Positions 34,049 through 41,670 of a stretch of 51,126 nt of DNA are shown piece after piece. The position numbers and the translations under genes were made by a program. The stretch spans positions 1 to 51,126 of the forward strand of contig JASLPR010000032.1 in the NCBI GenBank assembly GCA_030744875.1. Reading direction: 5' to 3'. Source of the stretch: Chloroflexota bacterium. Its GTDB lineage: Bacteria > Chloroflexota > UBA11872 > VXNJ01. The notes under the pieces are model-generated. The model was not told the DNA's origin, made no database searches, and saw only the letters and a list, made by a program, of their open reading frames with translations. Positions within the stretch are counted from its first letter, which is position 1; every line of letters starts with the position of its first letter.

Positions 34049-34099
34049 GCTCTACCAGCGGATGCGCGCCGGGATCAACGTTGGCGGGGACCGCCGGTC

Positions 34100-35266
34100 C
34101 TACGCCTCGAAGACCTGCGTGACCGGATCGCGGGAGCGGATGTAGTCCCAGTCGAGGCGGACGCCGATGCCCGGGCCGGTGGGGGCGAAGACGCAGCCGT
34201 TTTGGTCGATTGCGTCCAGGTCCTCGGTGTAGTCCTGGTAGGCGTACCCGTAGTGGGCCGTGGCCTTCGGGTGGACCAGGCCGAGTTCGTAGTAATTGGT
34301 GTTGCGGATGGCGGTCATCAGGTGGCGGTGGGCCGGGCCGGGCCCGTGAATTTCGACATCGAGCCCCATTCCTTCGGCGGCGTGGGCGATCTTCATGGCG
34401 CCGGTGAGCCCGCCGTCCAGGTAGGCGTCGACGCGGACGAAATCGGTGGCCTCGGCGAGGATCAGATCGACGTGCTGCTCGAGGCCGCGGACATGCTCGC
34501 CCTGGAGCAGCGGCGTGCGGATCAACTCGCGGAGTTTGCGATGCGCGTGAGCGGAAACGCCGCCGTCTTTGAACGGGTCTTCGTACCAGAAGTAGTCGGC
34601 GTCATCGAGGGCCCGGCCGACTTTTACGGTGTCGGCGAAGGTGTTGTATTCGCAGGCCGGGTCACTCATCAGGTCCATCGCGTCGCTGACCGCGGCGCGG
34701 ACGGCGGCGACGGTGGCGATTTCCTCTTCGATGATCGGGTCGCCCCAGGTGTGGATCTTGAAGGCCGGGTAGCCCATGTCACGGCAATGGACGGCGAAAT
34801 CGGCGTACGCCGCCGGGCTGTCGAGGCCGCCGTTGCGGTCGCCGTGGTAGGTGCTGGCGTAGCAGGGGAGAGGGCGATTGACGCCGCCGAGCAGTTCGTA
34901 GATCGGGGCGTTGTAGAACTGACCGGCGATGTCCCAGAGGGCGATGTCGATGGGGCCGAGGGCGGTGCGATCGGACTTGCGCAGGGCGCGCTTGAGGTCG
35001 TTGTAGATGGGCTCCCGCTGGAGGGCGTCTTTGCCGGGCAGGTAGGGGGCGACCAGGGCGATCTGGGAGAAGGATTCGCCGACGCCATCGAAGAATTCGC
35101 CGGTGATGCCCAGGTCGGTGTGGATCTGCAGGGCGAAGCGACGGGTGAGCGTGGTCTCGCCGGGGGAGTAGGCCAGGTTGAAGCCGGTGAGGTCCTTGCC
35201 AAGATCGGGCAGGGGGACGGTGAATTCGGTGATTTCGACGGAGGTGATTATGGGGCGGTCCTTCAT
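34100..35266 (-). CDS. Mandelate racemase/enolase-family dehydratase
   Basis: Enolase-superfamily protein of 388 aa. An N-terminal capping domain precedes a beta/alpha barrel. AFKIHTW provides a Lys-x-His acid-base motif. Metal ligands are Asp in MDLMSDPACEYN, Glu in FWYEDPF and Glu in LLQGEHVRG. EIHGPGPAHRH, on a late barrel strand, carries further catalytic His candidates. Such enzymes abstract the proton next to a carboxylate, usually dehydrating an acid sugar. ATG at 35266 has GGAGATCCCC upstream. It lies 28 bp after a close paralogue on the same strand. Substrate unknown. Confidence 0.9.
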   Translation of the reverse strand: MKDRPIITSVEITEFTVPLPDLGKDLTGFNLAYSPGETTLTRRFALQIHTDLGITGEFFDGVGESFSQIALVAPYLPGKDALQREPIYNDLKRALRKSDRTALGPIDIALWDIAGQFYNAPIYELLGGVNRPLPCYASTYHGDRNGGLDSPAAYADFAVHCRDMGYPAFKIHTWGDPIIEEEIATVAAVRAAVSDAMDLMSDPACEYNTFADTVKVGRALDDADYFWYEDPFKDGGVSAHAHRKLRELIRTPLLQGEHVRGLEQHVDLILAEATDFVRVDAYLDGGLTGAMKIAHAAEGMGLDVEIHGPGPAHRHLMTAIRNTNYYELGLVHPKATAHYGYAYQDYTEDLDAIDQNGCVFAPTGPGIGVRLDWDYIRSRDPVTQVFEA

Positions 35267-35294
35267 GGGGATCTCCGGGAGATTGGCGCGTTGC

Positions 35295-36470
35295 TCATTG
35301 CTCGAACACCTTGCCGTCGGTGCGGTGGGCGTCTATGTATTCCCAGTCAATTTCGACGCCGAGGCCCGGTCCTTCGGGAGCAAAGACGCAGCCGTTGGCG
35401 TCGATGGCGTCAAGGGTGTCGCGGTAGTCGCCGAGGTAGTGGTTGAAGGCCGACGAGTCGCCGGTGGGATGGACGAGGTTCATCTCGTAGTAGTTGGTGT
35501 TGCGCAGGGCGGTCATCAGGTGGCGGTGGGCCGGGTTGCAGGAGTGCAACTCGACGTCGAGTCCGAAGCCCTCGGCGGCGCGGGCGATCTTGAGTGCGCC
35601 GGTGATACCGCCGTCGTGGTAGGCGTCGGCGCGGCCGAAGTCGGTGGAGCCGCTGCGCATGATCTCGACTTGGGCCTCGACGCCGCGGACGAAATCGGAG
35701 CGCAGGAGCGGGGTGCGGATGAGCTGGCGCAGTTTCTGGTGCGACGCGGTGGCGCCGCCGAGATCGCGGTAGGGGTCTTCGTACCAGCAGTAGTTGGCGT
35801 CATCGAGGGCGCGGCCGACGCGCAGCATGTCGGCGAAGGTGCGGTAGACGCCGGCGGGATCGATCATGAGGTCCATGTCCGGCCCGGCGGCCTCCCTCAC
35901 CGCCAGGACGGTGGCGACCTCTTCGGCGATGTCCACGTCATCGACCCAGCTGTGAATCTTGAATCCCTGGTAGCCTAGGTCGCGGCACTGAATGGCGAAT
36001 TCGCCGAAGGCCTGCGGGGTGTGCAGGCCGCCGCCGGCGCGGTCGCCGGGATAGGTGCTGGCGTAGGCCTTGAGCGGGCGGTGCCGGCCACCGAGGAGGT
36101 CGTAGATGGGGGCGTCGTAGAACTTGCCGGCCAGGTCCCAGAGGGCGATGTCGACCAGGCCGACGCCGGTGCCGTCGTGCTGGGCCAGGGAGAGGCGCAT
36201 GGCATGGTAGAGGGGCTCGCGGGCGAGCGGGTCGGCGCCGAGCAGGTGCGCGGCCAGCAGGTCGACCTGTCGGGCGGCGACCACCAGCGGGCCGACGCAT
36301 TCGCCGGTGATGCCCTGGTCGGTCTCGATGCGGATGGCACAGCGCTTCGGGTGCAGGACCCGGTCGGACTGCATGAGGACGCCGGGGAGCCTGGCGCCGA
36401 AGCCGACGCCGCGCAGCTCGATGGTGAACTCGAAGGTTTCAATGCGGGTGATGGTGGGTCGCGGGGGGAT
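35295..36470 (-). CDS. Mandelate racemase/enolase-family dehydratase, ATC at the start position
   Basis: Enolase-superfamily paralogue of about 391 aa. Metal ligands: Asp in MDLMIDPAGVYR, Glu in CWYEDPY, Asp in LLRSDFVRG (Glu in the neighbour). GFKIHSW gives the Lys-x-His pair, and ELHSCNPAHRH is the late-strand His segment. The capping domain aligns from its first residue with the neighbour (PPRPTITRIETFEF versus KDRPIITSVEITEF), and at the initiator position the codon is ATC (36468-36470). AGGAGG lies 8 nt upstream. A stop codon is just before it. The first in-frame ATG, at 36374, would delete 32 conserved residues. Confidence 0.85.
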   Translation of the reverse strand: MPPRPTITRIETFEFTIELRGVGFGARLPGVLMQSDRVLHPKRCAIRIETDQGITGECVGPLVVAARQVDLLAAHLLGADPLAREPLYHAMRLSLAQHDGTGVGLVDIALWDLAGKFYDAPIYDLLGGRHRPLKAYASTYPGDRAGGGLHTPQAFGEFAIQCRDLGYQGFKIHSWVDDVDIAEEVATVLAVREAAGPDMDLMIDPAGVYRTFADMLRVGRALDDANYCWYEDPYRDLGGATASHQKLRQLIRTPLLRSDFVRGVEAQVEIMRSGSTDFGRADAYHDGGITGALKIARAAEGFGLDVELHSCNPAHRHLMTALRNTNYYEMNLVHPTGDSSAFNHYLGDYRDTLDAIDANGCVFAPEGPGLGVEIDWEYIDAHRTDGKVFEQ

Positions 36471-36484
36471 CGGTTATTCCTCCT
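36468..36484 (-). promoter_or_regulatory. Strong Shine-Dalgarno in front of an ATC codon
   Basis: AGGAGG (36479-36484), 8-nt spacer, ATC (36468-36470). No in-frame ATG, GTG or TTG lies between an upstream TAA and the ATG at 36374. Either a rare start codon or an ATG-to-ATC mutation. Confidence 0.6.
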
Positions 36485-36579
36485 GAATGCGGAGCGAGAC
36501 GCGACTAGTATGGGGCAGGCGGCGATGGAGAGCATCGCCGCCCAACCAGAACCAGGCGCTTGTTGAAGGGATCTAACCG

Positions 36580-37554
36580 ATGCAAATGGCTGTGAAATCG
36601 GTGGGAAATCTGCCGCTGTTTGACCCGGGCGAGGGCAAAGTGGTGTTCGCACCGGAGAAGGACGAGGCCGGCTACTGGGTCGGCGCGCCGAGCGCGTGGG
36701 TGGACGGTAACGAAGTCTACATAAGCACGCGCCACTGCCGGCCGCTGAGCTCGGGACGGGGCTGGAAGTCGGCCATTTCGCGAAGCGCTGACGGCGAGAA
36801 CTTCGAGGAGATATGGGCCTGCTTCGCCGAGGATTTTGACACCGAATCGATCGAGCGCAGCGCGCTGGTTCGCGCGCCGAGCGGCGAGTGGCGGCTGTGC
36901 ATCTCCTACGTAGACCACGAGCGACGCTGGCGGATCGACCTGCTCGAAGCTGACTGTCCGGAAGAACTCAATCCGGCGGCGCGCATCCCGATTATGGATT
37001 CGACGACGACCCAAACCGAGGGCGTGAAGGACCCGTACGTGATGTTCCTGGGCGGGGCGACCTACATGTTCGTTGCGTATGCGCCGCTGGACACGGTGGT
37101 GCCGGGTTCGACCCACGAGGACCTGCACGGCATCGGCAACGTCTTTACCACCGGCCTGGTGCTGCACCCGAGCGGACTCTGGATCTCGGCCGACGGGCGC
37201 AAGTTCGACTTCGTCCGCGACATCACGGTGCCCGGGCACGGCTGGGACCGCAACGTGGCCCGGTTGGCCTCGGTGGTGCCCAACGGCGCCGGCTACACGA
37301 TCTTTTATGACGGGTGGATCACCAGCGGCGATGTCTACGAGGACAAGACCGGCTTCTGCACGTCGCTGGACCTGGTGCATGTGTTCAAGCACACGGTCGA
37401 TGGCGCGGCGCTGCAGAGCCCCCACGGGACCGGCTGCATGCACTACATGGACTGCGTCCGCCGCGGCGACGAACTGCTCTATTACTACGAGCTGGGCACG
37501 GCCACGGAGGCCCACGAGCTGCGCCTGATGCGGCTGCCGGTGCCGGATGCCTAG
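36580..37554 (+). CDS. GH43-like five-bladed propeller protein
   Basis: Protein of 324 aa that looks like a GH43/GH32-type beta-propeller. WVGAPSAWVDGNEVYIST near the N-terminus matches the first-blade segment, although the usual catalytic Asp is not obvious. TEGVKDPYVMFLGGATYMFV is the central blade with the conserved Asp. NVARLASVVPNGAGYTIFYDGW follows. No signal peptide, so cytoplasmic. It is divergently placed from the dehydratase pair, with about 110 bp between. Its end overlaps the next gene by eight bases. Probably acts on an oligosaccharide or glycosyl phosphate; activity unproven. Confidence 0.7.
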   Translation: MQMAVKSVGNLPLFDPGEGKVVFAPEKDEAGYWVGAPSAWVDGNEVYISTRHCRPLSSGRGWKSAISRSADGENFEEIWACFAEDFDTESIERSALVRAPSGEWRLCISYVDHERRWRIDLLEADCPEELNPAARIPIMDSTTTQTEGVKDPYVMFLGGATYMFVAYAPLDTVVPGSTHEDLHGIGNVFTTGLVLHPSGLWISADGRKFDFVRDITVPGHGWDRNVARLASVVPNGAGYTIFYDGWITSGDVYEDKTGFCTSLDLVHVFKHTVDGAALQSPHGTGCMHYMDCVRRGDELLYYYELGTATEAHELRLMRLPVPDA

Positions 37555-38470
37555 GGGCGTATTAGGGGCGCGGGGGCGGTGGTGGGTGGTGGTGTTGCTG
37601 GGGCTGGCCCTGGGATTGGCGGCCTGCGGATCGGATGAACCACCGCCGCTGACGCCCGATGTCGTGCTGCTGGAGATCGAGCTCGGGTCGGCGATGCTGG
37701 ACCGGGCTGAGGACGAAGACGAGGGCGCGGTGGAGGTGACCGGGATCGTGGAGCTGGAGGAGGGCGATCAGCTGGCGATCGGCGCTGAGGCGCGGGCGTA
37801 CTTCGTGAACGGCGCCGGGCACGCGCTGCTGCTGACCGGGGGCACCGACCTGGGCTTCGAGCGGTTCTTCAAAGTGGCCGGCGCGGTGATGCGCGAGATC
37901 GTGGTCGATCAGCGCAGCGGCGCGATCCTGTATTCGATCCCGGAACTCCCCAACGGGGTGTTTTTCCAGGTGCGCGCCGGGCGCACGACGATTATGGTGC
38001 AGCGGACCGCGACCGAACTGGCGGCGGTGGTGGATGGTCCGAGCGACCAGCGGGTGAAGGTGTTCAGCGGCGAGGTGGATGTGCTGCTGCGGCGGCCGGA
38101 TCTCACTGTGGGCGAACTGCATGCGGTGGCCGGGGACGTGGTGTTGTCGCGCGGTGATGTGGCGCTGGAGTTGGGCGACGCCGGCGAGGTGCTACCGGAC
38201 GAGGCGACGCTGCTGGCGGACCTGCGGGCGCGTGCGGCGGGGATCGAAAAGCTCGAGGCCAGCGTGGTGACGCCGACTATCGGGCTGGACCTGCCCCACG
38301 CCACCCCGACGCCGCAGGGGCCGGACCGGCCGGCGGCGCCTTCGGGGGATGAAACGGAAGGGCCGGCGGTGGATATCGGGCCGGGCGTTCCGGGAGTAGA
38401 AGCGCCGGGGGGTGAACTGGCGGGCGTGGACGCCCCGGACGCGGTGGCGACCCCGGCGGCGGCGGACTAG
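37547..38470 (+). CDS. FecR-like lipoprotein
   Basis: Protein of 307 aa. The signal peptide ends in LAAC (Cys27 lipobox). Residues about 35-190 are beta-rich with VVLLEIELGSAMLDRA, VELEEGDQLAIGAEARAYF and GEVDVLLRRPDL, resembling a FecR-type domain that displays a charged beta sandwich. The last 70 residues are a Pro/Gly/Ala/Thr-rich low-complexity tail. The start lies inside the end of the preceding gene. The final TAG shares the palindrome CTAG with the convergent peptidase gene. Exported and membrane-anchored; role unknown. Confidence 0.65.
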   Translation: MPRGVLGARGRWWVVVLLGLALGLAACGSDEPPPLTPDVVLLEIELGSAMLDRAEDEDEGAVEVTGIVELEEGDQLAIGAEARAYFVNGAGHALLLTGGTDLGFERFFKVAGAVMREIVVDQRSGAILYSIPELPNGVFFQVRAGRTTIMVQRTATELAAVVDGPSDQRVKVFSGEVDVLLRRPDLTVGELHAVAGDVVLSRGDVALELGDAGEVLPDEATLLADLRARAAGIEKLEASVVTPTIGLDLPHATPTPQGPDRPAAPSGDETEGPAVDIGPGVPGVEAPGGELAGVDAPDAVATPAAAD

Positions 38471-39261
38471 TCGGCGGCCGACCCGGAGGGAGTGGCGACG
38501 CCGGCGGCTTCCTGGGACAGCATCGAAAGCGCGGCGTCGTAGGCGGCGAGCTGCATTCTGACGCGCAGATCCAGGTCCAGCAGCCCGGGGGTCTCCGGGG
38601 TGAAGCCCCGCTTGGAGAAGTTCTTGATCATGTAGAAGGCCAGCGGCCAATCCTGGCGCTCCTCCATCATGTCGGGGACATCCTTCTCGTGATCGACGAT
38701 CCCGGCGACGATCTTCATTTCGTCGATCTCGGGTTTGGCGGTCACCGGGCCGACCTTGCCGACGGCGGCGACGACATCGGCGGCCCACTCGGAATCGGTG
38801 GGCGCGAACATGTAATAGCCGTCTTCGGCGTAGTCCTCGTGGGCGTCGATCCAGTAGTCGAAGCGATTGCCTTCCAGTGAGCGGCGGAGGGCGCGGGATT
38901 CCGGGGTGCCCTCGCCGTGGAACGAGCGGTTGATGTCGTCACCGGCGGCGTTCTCGCGGGTGCCGGCGTCGAATCCGTCGGGGTTTACGCAGGGGTAGAT
39001 GGTGAAGTCGATCCCCGGGTACTGCTCCCGGCGACGCTCCTCGAGGAATTGCAGCACCGCGGTCACAGCAGCCGGTTCGTCTCCGTGGACGCCGGCGGCG
39101 AGGAAGAGGCGGCGCGATGCGGCCCCGGCGGACGGGATGCGGACCCGCAGCAGCTCGAGCCCGATCTCGGGGACCGGGAACGATTGCAGGTCAAGCCCGG
39201 CGGCAGCGCCGAGCCACGTGACCCGCGCTTTGATTTCGTTGTAGTCGGCCGGCTTTGCCAC
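38467..39261 (-). CDS. M14-family zinc carboxypeptidase-like protein
   Basis: Protein of 264 aa. GVHGDEPAA holds the first zinc ligands His59 and Glu62, and DAHED holds the third, His141. Asn111-Arg112 (DINRSF) binds the substrate carboxylate, and Glu223 (FTPETPG) is the likely catalytic base. The compact size and CVNPDGFDAGTRENAAGDD segment fit the M14 group that includes gamma-glutamyl and succinylglutamate-type amidohydrolases. There is no signal peptide, so it probably processes small cytoplasmic peptides or acylated amino acids. Confidence 0.85.
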   Translation of the reverse strand: MAKPADYNEIKARVTWLGAAAGLDLQSFPVPEIGLELLRVRIPSAGAASRRLFLAAGVHGDEPAAVTAVLQFLEERRREQYPGIDFTIYPCVNPDGFDAGTRENAAGDDINRSFHGEGTPESRALRRSLEGNRFDYWIDAHEDYAEDGYYMFAPTDSEWAADVVAAVGKVGPVTAKPEIDEMKIVAGIVDHEKDVPDMMEERQDWPLAFYMIKNFSKRGFTPETPGLLDLDLRVRMQLAAYDAALSMLSQEAAGVATPSGSAAD

Positions 39262-39349
39262 GCGGAACTGTCCTCGAGTTGGCGCTATCCCCCCGGAGGC
39301 TGCCCTCGACTATCGTTAATCGGCGGCGCGGGCGCAACCCGGAGCGTGG

Positions 39350-41194
39350 CTAGCCGTAGGGGATTATGTCCAGGCGGTGCGGCGAGATGATCAGCAGGAT
39401 GCGGGTGTTGGGCGAGGAGCGGATGTCGTCGACGATGACGGCGACGCGCCCGGGCGAGAGGTCGACGCTGCCGCTGTCGAAGTCGGGGTCGATGTGGCCG
39501 AGCCGGTTGATGGACTCGCCGAGGGCGGCCTCAAGCTGGCGGATGGTGGCGGCGGCGTCGCGGGAGACCAGGGCGCTGATGCGCGGTTCGGCGGATGGGT
39601 CGGGTAGGGGGGCGGGTTCGCCAGTCGATTCGGGCTCGACTTCGATGGCGGCCGTCAGCGTGCGGTCGGCCAGCGCCATCCGCCCGAAGTGCCAGAAGAT
39701 GACGGCCGTGATCAGCGTGTTGGCGAAGGCGATGTAGAGCCCGCCGGCGAGGCGGGCAGTGTAGGCCTCGCCGAGCGCCAGCGCGATCAACGGGCGGACG
39801 ACGCCGACCGCGTTGACCAGCACGAAGATCAGCACGACCAGGAGAGTGCCGTAAAGATATAGGCGGCGTGGCCAGATGCCGGCTTCGGCGGGATCGCCGC
39901 TGTCGACCGCGGCCAACAGGCGGCGGCGGGTGACGATCCAGATGGGCAGCCCGGCCAGGGCCATGATCGTGAAGAGGCTGGTGCGGTCGCGCCACCAGTC
40001 GGCCGCCGGGCCGAGCTCGCGGGTGCCTAGGGTTGCCATCTCAAGCAGCAGGCGGATCAGTCCGGCGAGGGCGACCGCGAGCAATGTCAGGCCGACTAGG
40101 TTGAGCGCATAGAGCGACAGGCGGCGGGCAACGAAGGACGCCCCGCTCCGGTCGCTGAGGGCGGCGTTCAGGAACGGCCGGTGGGCTAGGTAGACGCCGC
40201 CGGCCACCAGCAGCAACGGAACCGCCGCCGTGAAGAACGCCCACTGCGCTTCGTCGCGGTGGCCGAGCAGGAAGCGCAGGACTTCGCGGTCGATCCAGAT
40301 CAACGCGCTGAGGACGCCGCTGAGCCCGGCGGCGTTGACCAGCAGCAGATAGGCGAGGCGGATTCGCGAGCCTAGCTCTTCGCGGACGCAGACCCAGTGC
40401 CAGTAGAAGGTGGCGGCGCCGACGAACATGGCGGCCAGCGCCGGGGCCTGACGCTGCACCAGCAGGGCGGCCGGGTCGCCGGCCAGTAACGGGCCGGAGG
40501 GGAAGATGGCGTCGAGGGTGGCGGTGGCGGTGGCGCGCGCGCCGGCGGCGGCGACAAACAGGGCGATGCCGGCTAGGACGTAGTAGTAGGAGGCCCGGGG
40601 TACGCCCGCGCCGGGCGCCGACGGCGACTCGGCGTTGGCCAGGCGCAGGTGGGCGATCCAGACGGCCGCCGCTGGGATTAACGTCCCGAGCGCGGCGAAG
40701 CTGTCGCCGGGGTGGTACTCGGGCCGGCCGGCCAGCGCCAGGATGGCGAACTGGATGACGTTGGTGGTCAGTACAAGGGCGGCCATCGCGGTGGCGGACA
40801 GAACCAGGTACAGGTAAAGCGTGCGCACGAAGGCGCGCTGCTCGGCCGCGTCTTCGCGGGCGCGGCGCTGGATAATGGTCCAGTGCAAGGCCCATAACGG
40901 CGTGGCAACGATGACCACCGCGATGCGCGGCACCAACCGGCGGCGGAGTTCGTCGGGCCCGGCGACCAGCTCGGGGCGATCGACTAGGACGTCGCCGGCC
41001 AGCGTGGCCAGGACCTCCGCCAGGCCGATGGTCATGGCGATCAGCGAGATCAGCGAGGCCAGGTAGAGGTAGGCGGCCGGGGCGCTGATGTCGCGCTGGT
41101 GGCGCCAGCGGTTGATCATCCAGATGACCAGCACCCAGAACGCCACGCCGGCGACGGTGGCCGTGATCTCCAAGGTGAACGGGTCGGCGTTCAT
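39350..41194 (-). CDS. Multi-spanning membrane protein with six DUF5671-like repeats
   Basis: Protein of 614 aa with about 13 hydrophobic segments. A two-helix unit recurs six times. The first helix starts with a YLYL-type motif at residues about 42, 127, 203, 282, 361 and 446; the second has a W-x-x-H-type motif (WALHW, WIAH, FYWHW, YLAH, WIVT, FWHF) at about 101, 179, 263, 335, 419 and 501. One extra half-unit (WVLVIWMINRW) precedes the first repeat. The C-terminal 100 residues are soluble and include ISALVSRDAAATIRQLEAAL. The unit resembles DUF5671, normally present once or a few times. Function unknown. Confidence 0.75.
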   Translation of the reverse strand: MNADPFTLEITATVAGVAFWVLVIWMINRWRHQRDISAPAAYLYLASLISLIAMTIGLAEVLATLAGDVLVDRPELVAGPDELRRRLVPRIAVVIVATPLWALHWTIIQRRAREDAAEQRAFVRTLYLYLVLSATAMAALVLTTNVIQFAILALAGRPEYHPGDSFAALGTLIPAAAVWIAHLRLANAESPSAPGAGVPRASYYYVLAGIALFVAAAGARATATATLDAIFPSGPLLAGDPAALLVQRQAPALAAMFVGAATFYWHWVCVREELGSRIRLAYLLLVNAAGLSGVLSALIWIDREVLRFLLGHRDEAQWAFFTAAVPLLLVAGGVYLAHRPFLNAALSDRSGASFVARRLSLYALNLVGLTLLAVALAGLIRLLLEMATLGTRELGPAADWWRDRTSLFTIMALAGLPIWIVTRRRLLAAVDSGDPAEAGIWPRRLYLYGTLLVVLIFVLVNAVGVVRPLIALALGEAYTARLAGGLYIAFANTLITAVIFWHFGRMALADRTLTAAIEVEPESTGEPAPLPDPSAEPRISALVSRDAAATIRQLEAALGESINRLGHIDPDFDSGSVDLSPGRVAVIVDDIRSSPNTRILLIISPHRLDIIPYG

Positions 41195-41202
41195 CGGGCT
41201 AT

Positions 41203-41598
41203 TCAGTAGGGGAAGTACGTCGGGGAACGAATCTTCCAGGCGCCGTCGGTGAGAAGCAACTCGAACGTGACCCGGTGGCGGGCCGGGTCGGAGTCGATGA
41301 CGCCGTAGCTGGTGGATATCTCGACGACCACGACCGCCGACTCCGCCTCGATGGTCTCACTGATCAGCACGACTCGGCGGACGCGATCGGGAACGTCCCG
41401 CAAGGGCGGCGCTGGGAGCGGGCCCTTCTCGCCCTCAAGCTCGGGCGCCAGGTACGCGCGGGCGGCCTCGAAACGGCCCTCTTCGACCGCCAGCAGGTAG
41501 CGCTGGACGACGCCGACCGGGTCCTCGGCCGGGTACTCGACCGGCTCGTGGCCGCCCGCCAGTGAGACCGCCAGGATGGCCAGCACGACCACTACCAG
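41203..41598 (-). CDS. Membrane-anchored hypothetical protein (NTF2-like fold suspected)
   Basis: At least 130 aa. The N-terminus is hydrophobic (VVVVLAILAVSLAGG), then DPVGVVQRYLLAVEEGRFEA with a Leu/Glu helix, and a beta-sheet C-terminus (VTFELLLTDGAWKIRSPTYF), an arrangement seen in NTF2-like DUF4878-type proteins. GTG at 41598 is the first usual start, but the frame extends up to the preceding stop and includes RDRWILGFTAGAL, which would complete the membrane helix; CTG at 41643 is a possible non-standard start. It ends 8 bp before the six-repeat membrane protein gene. Confidence 0.6.
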   Translation of the reverse strand: MVVVVLAILAVSLAGGHEPVEYPAEDPVGVVQRYLLAVEEGRFEAARAYLAPELEGEKGPLPAPPLRDVPDRVRRVVLISETIEAESAVVVVEISTSYGVIDSDPARHRVTFELLLTDGAWKIRSPTYFPY

Positions 41599-41670
41599 TG
41601 CTCCGGCGGTGAATCCCAGAATCCAGCGATCTCGCAGTACGATTCTCGTCTCGCGGTGGTCGGGCGGAGG

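Noticed and set aside
33740-35446. A 568-codon open frame on the plus strand over the dehydratase gene
   Set aside because: It is antisense to a clear enolase-superfamily enzyme and has the Val/Gly/Asp-rich composition of an antisense shadow.
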